Shown here piece after piece: positions 1 through 8,643 of a DNA stretch of 64,000 nt. Both the position numbers and the translations under genes were made by a program. The notes below the pieces were generated by a model. The model saw nothing but the letters and a program-made list of their open reading frames with translations, ran no database searches and was not told the DNA's origin. The DNA lies in assembly GCA_910575545.1 (NCBI GenBank), contig CAJTFH010000008.1, forward strand, positions 1 to 64,000, written 5' to 3'. Every line of letters begins with the position of its first letter. Positions within the stretch are counted from its first letter, which is position 1. The DNA comes from Bacteroidales bacterium. Its GTDB lineage: Bacteria > Bacteroidota > Bacteroidia > Bacteroidales > Muribaculaceae.

Positions 1-208
1 TGACTTTGCGTTCAATCTTTCCTTCACAGCCCTCAATGTCTGCAAAGAGGTCATAAGGAAGGATTATCCGGATCTTTCGGTAGCGCAGTTCAAACGGCTT
101 ATGTTTGAATCTTATCTCGCCTCAACGATTATTTCGACTTGCGGAAAATCTCCGCATCTCAAAATAATTCAGAAAATAAATCATCGGTTGGCTCAGTTAG
201 CGGCTTAG
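1..208 (+). CDS. IS4-family transposase, C-terminal end (partial)
   Basis: This is the last 68 residues of a DDE transposase, read from base 2 to the stop at 206-208. It is the same protein as the transposase at 28874-30100, with only a few base differences, all or nearly all silent. The catalytic residues lie upstream, outside the window, so activity cannot be judged here. The gene would cut and rejoin the element ends as a cytoplasmic DNA-binding enzyme. Confidence 0.9.
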   Translation, partial: DFAFNLSFTALNVCKEVIRKDYPDLSVAQFKRLMFESYLASTIISTCGKSPHLKIIQKINHRLAQLAA

Positions 209-245
209 CCAAGGATGAAAAACCTCAAATTTTACCGAATCATTG
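1..245 (+). mobile_element. IS4-family insertion sequence, 3' part only (copy A)
   Basis: The first 245 bases match the right end of the complete element at 28769-30137 almost base for base, including the transposase 3' end and the terminal repeat. The right terminal repeat is at 227-245 and ends in accgaatcattg. The left part lies outside the window. Both copies point the same way, so they are direct repeats flanking about 28.5 kb. Confidence 0.9.
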
Positions 246-246
246 T

Positions 247-531
247 ATTATAGGTATCACATTAGATTTCTCTGAAATAGATATTTGGTGGTTATTGTCA
301 AGAAGAGCAAGATTACTTAAAAGTGGTCTTGCAAAGAATCAAATCTACTATTATCCAACCTTTCCTCTTTCAGAAATTCATTTACATCTACCCAAGCTAA
401 GATTATTAGAACGTATGGGAGTCAATGTTGTATATCATAGACAAACGATTGATATCGAGACGGGATATGCAGATTATCCTAAAATATACAATGAGCAAAT
501 AGACAACATACAAAAAATAATTAATGATTAA
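247..531 (+). pseudogene. 5'-truncated orphan gene cut by the IS end
   Basis: The reading frame is open from inside the IS into the flanking DNA and stops at 531. The approximately 95 residues encoded after the IS border (beginning IIGITLDFSEIDIWW) have ordinary protein composition, with an aromatic pair, a basic stretch RRARLL and a charged C-terminus. The upstream residues in this frame are only the transposase read out of frame. I do not recognise the family. The most likely reading is a native gene that lost its 5' part when the IS4 element inserted. A fortuitous start inside the IS (for instance 139) might still express the tail. Confidence 0.45.
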
Positions 532-572
532 TTCTCAATTTCCTATAATGCTATTATATCGATATTATTTCG

Positions 573-580
573 TACCTTTG
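573..580 (+). promoter_or_regulatory. Bacteroidetes-type -7 element
   Basis: The sequence taCCTTTG fits the TAnnTTTG consensus of Bacteroidetes primary sigma promoters. No clear TTTG appears 19-21 bases upstream. If used, it would start a transcript just ahead of the small ORF at 591 and the HTH gene at 745. Confidence 0.4.
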
Positions 581-590
581 TAATAACCCA

Positions 591-683
591 ATGGAAACAA
601 TGGGGAAGAACATTGAAATAATGCCGTGTACAATTCGTGAACAACGGAAAGCGAGGCATTACAATTTTCTGAATACTACTTAG
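591..683 (+). CDS. Possible 30-residue small protein
   Basis: ATG at 591 opens a 31-codon frame ending in TAG at 681-683, rich in Arg and Lys in its second half (REQRKARHYNF). It sits 11 bases after a good -7 element, which would leave almost no leader, and 61 bases ahead of the HTH gene. No family is recognised. It could equally be non-coding leader sequence; support is weak. Confidence 0.25.
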   Translation: METMGKNIEIMPCTIREQRKARHYNFLNTT

Positions 684-724
684 TTACAACGATATTCCGC
701 AGCTCCAGGCGGATTACCAATAAA

Positions 725-746
725 ATAAGTTTATAAAAAAACTTAT
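725..746. promoter_or_regulatory. Palindrome overlapping the start of the HTH gene
   Basis: ATAAGTTT at 725-732 is matched by AAACTTAT at 739-746 around a 6-base AT spacer, and the right arm overlaps the ATG of the HTH gene at 745. This is the position and symmetry expected for an autoregulatory operator of a small DNA-binding protein. A fortuitous AT-rich inverted repeat cannot be excluded. Confidence 0.35.
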
Positions 747-948
747 GATAAACGAACCACCTAAAGTAACGGAAGCTGGGCTGTATAGTGTGAAAGAGGC
801 CGCAAAGCTTCTAGGAGTTAGTTGTAGCAAATTATACAATGCAGTAAAACGCGGAGCAAGATGTGGTGGAATTGACGGCAGAGTGCGACGCGATAACGGA
901 CGGTTACAATTTACGGGCAAAGAAATTCTCCGATACTGGCGAGGATAG
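745..948 (+). CDS. Small helix-turn-helix DNA-binding protein (excisionase/MerR-like)
   Basis: The 67-residue protein has a classic HTH near residues 13-35 (LYSVKEAAKLLGVSCSKLYNAV in two short segments), followed by a basic wing-like region with RVRRDNGR. This resembles the HTH_17/excisionase class found in mobile elements and small regulators; a DNA-binding role is inferred. The start at 745 follows an A-rich leader and overlaps a palindrome at 725-746, suggesting autoregulation. The gene points away from the defence cluster at 1148-9807, which ends 199 bases further on, and 949-1147 contains nothing I can name. An integrase partner is not visible in the window. Confidence 0.55.
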   Translation: MINEPPKVTEAGLYSVKEAAKLLGVSCSKLYNAVKRGARCGGIDGRVRRDNGRLQFTGKEILRYWRG

Positions 949-1147
949 TGTTTTGTGTGTTGATTTTAACTCAGTGCTATCAACCAATTCACTGCAGTTT
1001 GGCTTATCTCTTTCCTCAAAATTGTCTGCAAATTCAAAATTTGTGTCAACATTTTGTCAACGAAGCTGCACCGTCAGCACCGTGGCATCGTGGTGTATGG
1101 CGTCAGGAGTTATGATTTTTTACCGCCGAGACGCTTTCTTTCAGCTT

Positions 1148-1774
1148 CTAAGGCTTCAAGGAAATGGATTTCGACACACGGTCATAGATAACCTCTGCAG
1201 CTGTATGTCCGTGGGCGGCAAAGTGCATCTTGTTCTGCACTGTCTTGAAGAACTGCTGGGTTGTTTCCGTCCGAGGGTCATAGTCGATACTTAGGGCGTA
1301 TATTTCAAGAATCTTACGGTAGAACACCTTTTCCGAACTGCGAATGTCGCGGATTCTCGCAAGCAGCTCATCAAAGTAATTCCCATGTCCTGCATTTTTA
1401 AGTAGATCATCGTTCAGGGCAAACCCCTTGATCATGTATTCTTTCAACACTTGGGTAGCCCACTGCCGGAACTGCACACCCCGATGCGAATTGACACGAT
1501 ATCCGACACTGATAATCATGTCGAGGTTATAGTAAGAAACGGTGTAAGTTTTTCCGTCGGCAGCAGTTGTTGCATTTTCTGCAACAACTGAATTTCGCTG
1601 TAACTCACCACTTTCAAGTATATTCTTTATATGTCTTGAAATGGTCGACTTATTGCGTTGAAACAGTTCCGCCATCTGGTCGGCCGTAAGCCACACCGAT
1701 TCATTGGCAAGCCGAACCTCAATCTTCGTCTCGCCTCCCTGCGTCTGAAATAGTATTATCTGTCCGTTATCCAT
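1148..1774 (-). CDS. RhuM family protein, C-terminally shortened
   Basis: The N-terminal half is typical RhuM: the segment WLTADQMAELFQRNKSTISRHI resembles a winged HTH (residues about 28-50), followed by YYNLDMIISVGYRVNS and RGVQFRQWATQVLKEYM. Known RhuM proteins, as I recall, run about 330-350 residues; this one stops at 208, just after the conserved HTAAEVIYDR. A different frame downstream (1175 to 1110) reads VEIHFLEALEAERKRLGG and ends in a basic tail, which looks like a genuine C-terminus. A frameshift or an internal deletion is therefore plausible. It is the last gene of the minus-strand cluster, starting 2 bases after the stop of the gene at 1777-2049. RhuM function is unknown, but it often accompanies restriction-modification genes. 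Confidence 0.75.
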   Translation of the reverse strand: MDNGQIILFQTQGGETKIEVRLANESVWLTADQMAELFQRNKSTISRHIKNILESGELQRNSVVAENATTAADGKTYTVSYYNLDMIISVGYRVNSHRGVQFRQWATQVLKEYMIKGFALNDDLLKNAGHGNYFDELLARIRDIRSSEKVFYRKILEIYALSIDYDPRTETTQQFFKTVQNKMHFAAHGHTAAEVIYDRVSKSISLKP

Positions 1775-1776
1775 AT

Positions 1777-2049
1777 TTAAAAATCATCGTCCATCATGTC
1801 GTAGCCGTCCTGCTCGTCATGAAAATCGTCATACGATTGTGAATAGCCATAATCATAGTTGTCATAACGAGAGTAACTATTTTCATGGCGGCGACTAAAG
1901 CCTGTGTGCGTATCATTGTTACCAATAATATCCTTGTGGCCAAAGTTGCTGGGCGTATCCGATAGATTACGTTTTGATTCATTATGCTTGTGAAAGCCAA
2001 ACAGCCAACGAAACAAGAAAAACTCTCCTATGTAATTCCAAAATGTCAT
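1777..2049 (-). CDS. Small protein with hydrophobic N-terminus and acidic tail
   Basis: The 90-residue protein begins with an aromatic, hydrophobic stretch (FWNYIGEFFLFRWLFGF), perhaps a membrane or lipid anchor. A polar middle part follows, and the tail is rich in Asp and Tyr (DDFHDEQDGYDMMDDDF). I do not recognise a named family. It lies between the nuclease gene (15 bases upstream) and rhuM (2 bases downstream) on the same strand, so it is very probably cotranscribed with them. The acidic tail could mimic DNA or bind a partner, but that is speculation. Confidence 0.6.
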   Translation of the reverse strand: MTFWNYIGEFFLFRWLFGFHKHNESKRNLSDTPSNFGHKDIIGNNDTHTGFSRRHENSYSRYDNYDYGYSQSYDDFHDEQDGYDMMDDDF

Positions 2050-2064
2050 ATTTGTAGAAGATGA

Positions 2065-2994
2065 TTAATTTATCATATCTCTATATTTAAGATATACATT
2101 CCCAGTCTGAGCGGCTTCTCTTCTTTTGCGAGAAAGTAAGTCTGATAACGTAATACGTTCATCAAGCACCGCAATTAAATCTTCTCCGTCCATTAGTAAA
2201 ACCCGTTTATCAGGGGAAATTCTAAACTGGACAATACCTTCTTCAGAAAAGCCTGAAATCGAAATGAAAAGGCCTAATGTATTCTCAAATTTACGACCTA
2301 TTTTGCTCGAAAATGAGTCCAAATCAGATAGTGGGGTCTGTTTGTTTCTCCATTTAGCCTCAAGTAGATATTCTTCATAATTAAAAGAGAAGGCACCGTC
2401 AATCTGCTCCCCAGTAACCTTAAATGAACCTTTGGGGTCTAAATCTGACAATTCAAATAGACGATATAATATTTTTTCTAATGCGAAACCGCTTCCTTGA
2501 CGGTCTGATGAAATAGACCAAGAGTAAAAGTCGTTTTTTAATTCCGATAAAATCTGTTTTGTTCGGTTAAGCTGGTTTTGACGAGCTTGAGCCTTCTCCC
2601 TACGTTGTTTAGCTTCTTCAAGTTCTTTTTGAATATTTTGATGACCACAAACATGGGTTCTTAATGCTTTCACAGCTTCCTTAGCTGCTTTAGCCTTGTC
2701 TTTGCCTCCATCCAAAATGTCCAAATGTGAAAAATCAGAAAAATCAGAAACAGAGAAAATTAATTGCATTAAAATATCGTGAGTCCTATCTCCATTTTTA
2801 ACGAGCATGTCTATCACGCGAGCAGCTATGTTTTTCTTTAAATCAGTCCAATCAATTACTGCTAAAATGCCGGTTTCATCACCAATTATTTGGTATAGAA
2901 ATCTTTTAAGATCTCTTTTATACCAATATATCACAGTTAGAGCTTTTTCCAAAGCGACAATTGCTTGTGGCGATATTTTTTTGTTCTCTGACAT
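2065..2994 (-). CDS. PD-(D/E)XK (Mrr-like) restriction nuclease
   Basis: The first 110 residues are helical, a Lys/Glu/Gln-rich coiled coil follows at about 120-152, and the C-terminal half carries a nuclease core. In that core, GFALEKILYRLF gives the helix Glu near 173, QIDG the Asp near 199, and LLEAKW the Glu212-x-Lys214 pair. This D-(12)-ExK spacing and the GEQIDGAF context match Mrr-type restriction endonucleases. Its start lies 4 bases after the helicase-methylase gene, so the two are probably translated together, and it may be the cleavage partner of the methylase or a separate DNA-end nuclease. The specificity is not predictable. Confidence 0.8.
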   Translation of the reverse strand: MSENKKISPQAIVALEKALTVIYWYKRDLKRFLYQIIGDETGILAVIDWTDLKKNIAARVIDMLVKNGDRTHDILMQLIFSVSDFSDFSHLDILDGGKDKAKAAKEAVKALRTHVCGHQNIQKELEEAKQRREKAQARQNQLNRTKQILSELKNDFYSWSISSDRQGSGFALEKILYRLFELSDLDPKGSFKVTGEQIDGAFSFNYEEYLLEAKWRNKQTPLSDLDSFSSKIGRKFENTLGLFISISGFSEEGIVQFRISPDKRVLLMDGEDLIAVLDERITLSDLLSRKRREAAQTGNVYLKYRDMIN

Positions 2995-2998
2995 AGTA

Positions 2999-5900
2999 TC
3001 ACATAGGTTTAATCATGGATTCGATGAAAGCGATTTCATCCTTGGAAAGATTGTATTTGGCGTAGAGCTGAATGTCGATTTCTTCGATGCTCTTGCTCCA
3101 GTCGATGTCGCTGTTAGCCGTGAAGTCCTGCATCGGGACATTCGCCCAAGTATCCTTAGGGTTGTGTTGCGTTGCCTTGAGGGTACCTAATAAACACCTG
3201 GCAAATTTTGACTTGACGTATTTCAAACACGCGGACGCCTCCTCAGCTGAGGCAAACTTGCCGATGCTGAGGAAGGTGTCCGTGTGTCCGATTACCGGCA
3301 CGCCGATTACCGGCGTGCTGAGCACCTCGCCGATGGCACCTGTGCCATTGGCCTCAGGCACAAATACGTTGTAGTAATTCAAGAAATCGCAAGGTTGTAG
3401 ATATTTGGCGTTTATCCATCGTGTTTCACGATAGCCCTTGATCCTACCCATTATCTGAACGCCTTTATCCGAGAGCTTATCTTCTGAATCAACAAAGATT
3501 TCAGTGAGATTCTCAAAGGCATTAGATGTAATTTTAGCAGCAGTTCCCTTTCCTTGAACCTCATATATACGTGGCACTTCGGTTAAAGCTAAATCTGAGA
3601 AACGATATATGCCTTGTGATGAAACAGTTTCAGAAAAAGCCCCTCGAACAAAGTCTTTATGAATCCCTACTTTGTCCATTATAGAAACAAGTTGAGGAAA
3701 TTCCGAGAAGAATCCAATTGCCCCAAACTCTTTGTTTGCATTTCTAAGACCAATAGCAACTCCGCCTTTAATATCTACTGTCGGGAATACTTCATTGGAT
3801 TTCTGGAAGTAGTCTACGACCTTAAAATGAGGGTCTGCCAACATTCTATCCATCCATTCGGCTGGTGTCTGACCGGCCTTGAAAAGATAACGTCCGGGGG
3901 TAATCAGAGATACTATAGGTGAAAGTTTAAACGCGGCATCATAGAACAGGTGATAAATTGGAGCTTTACGAGTGCTTTCTCCTTCCTCCTGATACGGCGG
4001 GTTTCCGACAACAGCTTTTATTTTCACGTTCTTTCCAACTAAGTCGCCCACTTTTTTGATGAAAAGTTCGGGCTGGTTCTTGATTTTGTTTATTAGGTCT
4101 TCTGGAGCCCACATATTGGTATTCCCTTTGCGGAAGCCGAGGAGTGTCCGCTCTGTGATGCGCTTTGCCATTGGGGTTTTGCAGATAACAAAGATGTTTT
4201 CTGCAACAGCAGCGTCCCAAATGGCTTGATGTTCTTCGAGGGATTCCGGCGAGAACATCTGATTACGCAGCCGCGAGCGGTAGATGTTATAAGCGAGGTA
4301 CAGCGGATAAAGACCCGACTTTGAATTTATTTCAAGGAGGTGGCTATCCGGTGTAAATACCTCTGCGGTAACATCTCCACGGTCGACAAAGCGCGGTTCT
4401 TCGATGGTCTCTGAGAAGTCCTCGTTGAAGAACGTGTAGCCGCCGAGACAGTCGCTCATGTGCATATTCACCACGCGCCACGGAGTCAAGACCGTTTCTT
4501 TATCAGGATTGCGGAACGTGGCGAAGATGGCAGCAATGCGTTCGATGCGTTCCTCGATAGAGAGACGGTCGGCAGCGCGAGCCATAGCGCGTATGCGTTT
4601 GGCGGCGGCGGTGAAGATGTCGGGGTCGTAATACTTCTTGAAGGCGTTGAAGCGTTGTTTTGTAACGCCTTTCGGCATAAATTCTTCCCACGATTGCGGG
4701 TCGACAAGTTGAGTGAAGTTGTCGATTGTCAGTTCTTCGTCCTCGTTTTCAACCTTGGCTCCGTAAATCATTAGCGGCATACGGATGGAGATACCACGAA
4801 GAATTGAGATAGCGTCCTCTTTGACTTTCTTCTTTTTCTTCAATTCTTCGAGACGAGCCTTTTCTTCGGGAGTAAGCTCGCGTTTCTTTTTCTTTTCGAG
4901 CTTTTCCTTTTCCTCGTATTCCTCGTTGGTGAGGCCCTGGTCGTTTACGGTAATGTCGTTAGACTTACCCATCGCCTTAGTCTGACCGATAATGCCTTTC
5001 AGCTCGTTGAACTCTTTGATGTCAACATCGGTCAGGCGCATCAGCTTGTCATTGTAGAGGTAGCCGTCCTCAAAACCGTTCTGCACCACGCGCTCAACGT
5101 AAACACGTTTGAGCTGTTGAAGCATATGCTCGGTATCGAGCTGCTTCATTTGGCTACCCTCAATCGAGATGATCGGGCAGAAATTCAGGAACTCGCCGAG
5201 CTGCTGGCGCTCGCCTGAAGATTGCTTTCCTGCCTTGGTGGAAATTTTCGCGGTTTCGGCCAGCACTTTGAGAGTGCGGTCGGGAGCGAAGTCAAACACA
5301 TAGCAATCTTCCTTGACGCGGCCATTGAAAGTGGCAGGTGTCTGCACACGGAAAATGGTCTGCATATAAGCAGAGGCGGCAGTGTTGAAGCTGCCCGACA
5401 GCATGAACACGCCCATCCACGGCTTGACGCTCACGCCGGTAGTCAGTCGACCGCAAGAGAGCGTAATGGTGCGCGTCTTGTCGGGGTCAGGGCCGATAGC
5501 GTCGGTAACCTTTTTGAGAGCTTCCTCGTTGGCTTCTTCCTCGTCGCCGTCACCGGCCACGTTGACGATTTCAAAAAGCCCGAAAACGGGGTGATTGCGC
5601 AGCATGGCGGCGAGAGCCTTTGCCGACTTAACGCCCGGCACCATCCAAAGGGTGTGACGGAAGATGTCGCGATAGCGTTTGTTGGCAAAAGGATACATAC
5701 TTTCCTCGTCAGTCTTCGTGAGAAGGTCGAGGAAATTCTGAACGTGGCTGCGGTGAACAAATTCGCCGCTGTCGTTCACGCGGAAAAACTCGCGGAAGTT
5801 GAACGCTATATCCTCGTCGACATACTCGTTTATGAGTCTGCCGAGGTCGTAAGTATAGATGTTCAGCCGTGGCAGACCCGCGTAGGGATTATGGTCGCCC

Positions 5901-6946
5901 GGGTGCTCTTCGTCCCACCGGACCTTGGCACGTTGCTCCATGACATAATCCCAAGTGTAGATTTCTTCCTCCTTGAAATCGTCGAGCAGATTGAACGGAG
6001 TGCCGGAGAGACGAAGCACTTTCGTTTTCTCCTTGGTAAGCTCTTTCATCACAGCCTTGCCAAGTTCGGTCTGCGTACCCTCGTGGGCTTCATCTACAAT
6101 GATGAGATCCCACGGGGTCGAGAAAATATCGTTGTTCTTGTCGAAGTTGCCGCCGACAAGCTCAGAGCCTCGGAGGTCTTGTATCGAGGCGAAGTAGATA
6201 TAGCGACATTCCTCACGACGGGCGCGGCGTTCGAGAGAGACGAAAGTATCGCCGTTGGTCTTTGAACCATAGGCGTATTCGTCGTTATCGTAGAATATCT
6301 TTCCGAAGTCCTCGAACCAGCCCGCATCGACCACCGGGCGGTGAGTGAGGATAAGGACGCGGCGGAAGTCGCCACTTTCCTTAACGACTTGCAGAGCCGA
6401 GAGCGTTTTGCCAAAACGCATTTTGGCATTCCATAGCATCTGATTGCCTTTCTTGAACTGTTTGAGAGTTTTATCGATGGCTTCGCGCTGCTCCGGACGG
6501 AACTGTATGGGCGACTGCCCGACAGTGATTTCAGAGCCTTTCAAGGCTTTGCGGCCCTCCTTTACAGCGGCGATAGCTCGTTTGGCAGTTTCGAGGTCGC
6601 AGCAGAACCACTCGTTTGCACCGTTCACCTTATCAAATACTTTGCGTTTGATACCGCTGCGGAGAAGCACATCGTGAACCTCCTTGTCGTTGACGGCGGC
6701 AATTTTGCCGTCGCGCACGAAAATTGCGATTTCCGTGTGCAAGAGTTCATAAGTGATTCCGGCAGTCTTGGTGTACTGGTCAATACGAGCCTTGGCCGCT
6801 TTATTGAGCGCACTGCTGTTGGGCGGCAGCGTAATGTTGCCGTCCTCAAAAGTGGCTTCGCCAATTTTGAGGCAGTCGCTGTGTGCCGCATCGGGTATGC
6901 GGAACACATAGATTAGTTTGGCTTTAAGATTAGAGAAATATTCCAT
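2999..6946 (-). CDS. GIY-YIG-like nuclease / SF2 helicase / Eco57I-type N6-adenine methylase fusion
   Basis: This 1315-residue protein reads as three modules. Residues about 8-125 resemble the T5orf172 branch of GIY-YIG nucleases: IYVF, then LKIG, an Arg-containing helix, KEVHDVLL and NEWF. Residues 150-560 are a superfamily 2 helicase with MRFGKT (176-181), VDEAH (284-288), LSGTP (313-317) and QTIFRVQTP (529-537). A Lys/Glu-rich linker spans about 675-710. Residues 860-1315 are an N6-adenine methylase: EVFTP (862-866), a motif I-like LEINSKSGL (871-879) and NPPY (982-985), followed by a probable recognition region. It would act on foreign DNA as a single-chain restriction-modification translocase. 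Its start is 6 bases after the methylase-like gene, and the nuclease follows by 4 bases. The GIY-YIG assignment is the least certain part. Confidence 0.85.
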   Translation of the reverse strand: MEYFSNLKAKLIYVFRIPDAAHSDCLKIGEATFEDGNITLPPNSSALNKAAKARIDQYTKTAGITYELLHTEIAIFVRDGKIAAVNDKEVHDVLLRSGIKRKVFDKVNGANEWFCCDLETAKRAIAAVKEGRKALKGSEITVGQSPIQFRPEQREAIDKTLKQFKKGNQMLWNAKMRFGKTLSALQVVKESGDFRRVLILTHRPVVDAGWFEDFGKIFYDNDEYAYGSKTNGDTFVSLERRARREECRYIYFASIQDLRGSELVGGNFDKNNDIFSTPWDLIIVDEAHEGTQTELGKAVMKELTKEKTKVLRLSGTPFNLLDDFKEEEIYTWDYVMEQRAKVRWDEEHPGDHNPYAGLPRLNIYTYDLGRLINEYVDEDIAFNFREFFRVNDSGEFVHRSHVQNFLDLLTKTDEESMYPFANKRYRDIFRHTLWMVPGVKSAKALAAMLRNHPVFGLFEIVNVAGDGDEEEANEEALKKVTDAIGPDPDKTRTITLSCGRLTTGVSVKPWMGVFMLSGSFNTAASAYMQTIFRVQTPATFNGRVKEDCYVFDFAPDRTLKVLAETAKISTKAGKQSSGERQQLGEFLNFCPIISIEGSQMKQLDTEHMLQQLKRVYVERVVQNGFEDGYLYNDKLMRLTDVDIKEFNELKGIIGQTKAMGKSNDITVNDQGLTNEEYEEKEKLEKKKKRELTPEEKARLEELKKKKKVKEDAISILRGISIRMPLMIYGAKVENEDEELTIDNFTQLVDPQSWEEFMPKGVTKQRFNAFKKYYDPDIFTAAAKRIRAMARAADRLSIEERIERIAAIFATFRNPDKETVLTPWRVVNMHMSDCLGGYTFFNEDFSETIEEPRFVDRGDVTAEVFTPDSHLLEINSKSGLYPLYLAYNIYRSRLRNQMFSPESLEEHQAIWDAAVAENIFVICKTPMAKRITERTLLGFRKGNTNMWAPEDLINKIKNQPELFIKKVGDLVGKNVKIKAVVGNPPYQEEGESTRKAPIYHLFYDAAFKLSPIVSLITPGRYLFKAGQTPAEWMDRMLADPHFKVVDYFQKSNEVFPTVDIKGGVAIGLRNANKEFGAIGFFSEFPQLVSIMDKVGIHKDFVRGAFSETVSSQGIYRFSDLALTEVPRIYEVQGKGTAAKITSNAFENLTEIFVDSEDKLSDKGVQIMGRIKGYRETRWINAKYLQPCDFLNYYNVFVPEANGTGAIGEVLSTPVIGVPVIGHTDTFLSIGKFASAEEASACLKYVKSKFARCLLGTLKATQHNPKDTWANVPMQDFTANSDIDWSKSIEEIDIQLYAKYNLSKDEIAFIESMIKPM

Positions 6947-6952
6947 GGCCGA

Positions 6953-7954
6953 TTATTTGATAAGGTCGATGAATCGGATTTTTTGTTTGGATTTTGATGC
7001 GCTCCAGTCTTTGATTAGAGCGTAAGTGCCGTTATGGGCGCGGATGTCGCCGGTCTTGCAACCTTGACATTGGGTAATGGTTTCCGTCTCACCGAAAAGG
7101 TCAACAACAACGGTGCGACGTTCGCCGCACGAGTTAGGAATAACCCCTTTGAGGCCGTCCATCTGCCAAATGTTCCAAGAGATAATGTAAGCGATATATT
7201 GCAAAGATTTCAGTTGCGGTTCTTTGCCGAACTTGGCACGGAAATAGTCGAGGAAAGTATAAAGAAGCGCTTCGCGAGCGAGCACGAGATTGTCGCCCTG
7301 CCACTCGAAGCCGTAAGTGCTCATAAAAGCGGATTGTGCCGCTTTGAGCCATTCGCCGGTTGTCGAAGTGTTTTCACTGACAACTCGGAGTTTGCGGTCA
7401 AGCATACCGATACGACGTTCAACTGGGATAGGCTCGCCTGTCACGGTGTCGTACCGGCTGACGAGATAAGGAGCCTCGCCGCAGGTGATTTCAAGGCGGT
7501 TCTCATTCACATAGTCGCGCCAGTTTTTGCCCTCAGGGAAAACGACGGGTTCGGCATTGACAATCCACGAGTGGGAACCGTCGGGATTGTCGACCTCGGT
7601 ATTGAAAACGCCCTCGCGACCAAACCAGGCATTATCGACGAGGTTGTTCTGCTTGTTGCATATCCACGAAGGAGTGAACACCTCTGCCATCTCGCGGCTG
7701 CGCTGTTGCTGCTGCTCGCGAGACTTGACGGCTCGCGGCACGATTACGTTGCCGTTTGAGCCGGTGATAGCCTCAATGGTTATTTGGTCGCCGTACTGAA
7801 AACCGTCGCCTCGGTCGGCATAGTTATCCGTCGCCCAGAAAATATTGACTTGCTGCTCATCAGTGCTCAACGTGTGGTCCTTGAGCAGAGCATTAAGCAA
7901 TTCGGGCGAAAGCTCGAATATTTCAGTTTCTTTTATGTCGACTTGAAAATCCAA
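6953..7954 (-). CDS. N6-DNA-methylase-like subunit lacking the NPPY motif
   Basis: The 333-residue protein contains REMAEVFTPSWICNK near residues 87-101, the motif X-like start of Eco57I-type adenine methylases, also present in the neighbouring fusion protein. No NPPY or DPPY is visible, so it is unlikely to methylate alone. A CQGC pair near the C-terminus might bind metal. It resembles proteins annotated as restriction endonuclease subunit M. It lies immediately upstream of the fusion gene (6 bases) and 22 bases downstream of the membrane-protein gene. A role as specificity or accessory subunit of the methylase is inferred from context. Confidence 0.7.
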   Translation of the reverse strand: MDFQVDIKETEIFELSPELLNALLKDHTLSTDEQQVNIFWATDNYADRGDGFQYGDQITIEAITGSNGNVIVPRAVKSREQQQQRSREMAEVFTPSWICNKQNNLVDNAWFGREGVFNTEVDNPDGSHSWIVNAEPVVFPEGKNWRDYVNENRLEITCGEAPYLVSRYDTVTGEPIPVERRIGMLDRKLRVVSENTSTTGEWLKAAQSAFMSTYGFEWQGDNLVLAREALLYTFLDYFRAKFGKEPQLKSLQYIAYIISWNIWQMDGLKGVIPNSCGERRTVVVDLFGETETITQCQGCKTGDIRAHNGTYALIKDWSASKSKQKIRFIDLIK

Positions 7955-7976
7955 TTCTTAATAGTGCTTATTTAAA

Positions 7977-8639
7977 TTAAAACTTTTTATCAGTAATGGC
8001 GCTACTCACTTTTGTAATTGAGTCTACGATTTCTCGGCCAATATTGGCTTTCTCAAAAGACATATAAGCATGATTGCTTGGATATAGCTGAAAAATGCCA
8101 AAATCTTTATCTTCAGATTTTAACGATACTCTAATAAAACCCTTTGGCAAGCTCTCAATATCTTTATAAGCAGTTATCAGAATGTCAAAATATATACTTT
8201 CAAGTGGAGGTATAACAAAAGATTGATTCGATAAGAATTCTTTAAGAATACCAAATCGGTATATGTCCTCATTCTCTAAACAATTCTCAATGTTGATAGA
8301 AACATCTTTGGCCACAACATTTGCAGAGTTAAGAATGCGTAATTTAAACCAACTATTAGAGGGGATTAGCTGGCAAGAAAGATAAGGTGAATGTTCTTCG
8401 CCCCATTGTCTCTTGAGCTCTTCTAATTGTAGTTTATTCTGTTCAAGTGTTTTTGCAGTGAAGAATATCATTACAAAAGAAGCAAGAGCACCAATTAGGG
8501 AACCAAAGAATGAAAGCCATACGGTATTGTCTCCTACAATAGGGGTAAATGCAGGAATTAAAAGAACTGCGTTTAAGATTATTGGAATGGCTATGAATGC
8601 AATAATAATCCACCACCAATATTTCTTTAGAATATCCAT
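7977..8639 (-). CDS. Two-helix membrane protein of the defence cluster
   Basis: I place the start at the internal ATG at 8639, giving MDILKKYWWW, because the longer frame from 8732 overlaps the upstream DUF3791 gene. The 220-residue product has two membrane segments (about 8-30 and 42-62), a short charged coiled coil (TLEQNKLQLEELKRQW) and about 140 residues of soluble beta-rich domain. The family is not recognised. It begins 4 bases after the DUF3791 stop and ends 22 bases before the methylase-like gene. Membrane proteins in defence operons often act as effectors, but nothing in the sequence proves that here. Confidence 0.65.
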   Translation of the reverse strand: MDILKKYWWWIIIAFIAIPIILNAVLLIPAFTPIVGDNTVWLSFFGSLIGALASFVMIFFTAKTLEQNKLQLEELKRQWGEEHSPYLSCQLIPSNSWFKLRILNSANVVAKDVSINIENCLENEDIYRFGILKEFLSNQSFVIPPLESIYFDILITAYKDIESLPKGFIRVSLKSEDKDFGIFQLYPSNHAYMSFEKANIGREIVDSITKVSSAITDKKF

Positions 8640-8643
8640 ATTT

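Noticed and set aside
1016-1078. Candidate attachment site with gtgtcaacattttgtcaac repeats
   Set aside because: The short ttgtcaac-type repeats are not matched by an identical site elsewhere in the window, and no recombinase is present.
863-1294. Plus-strand open frame of 143 codons
   Set aside because: It overlaps the HTH gene and the antisense of rhuM, and the translation looks random and Cys/Ser-rich.
5222-6265. Plus-strand open frame of 347 codons opposite the helicase-methylase
   Set aside because: It lies wholly antisense to strong helicase motifs, and composition (His, Val, Glu rich) is that of a mirrored frame.
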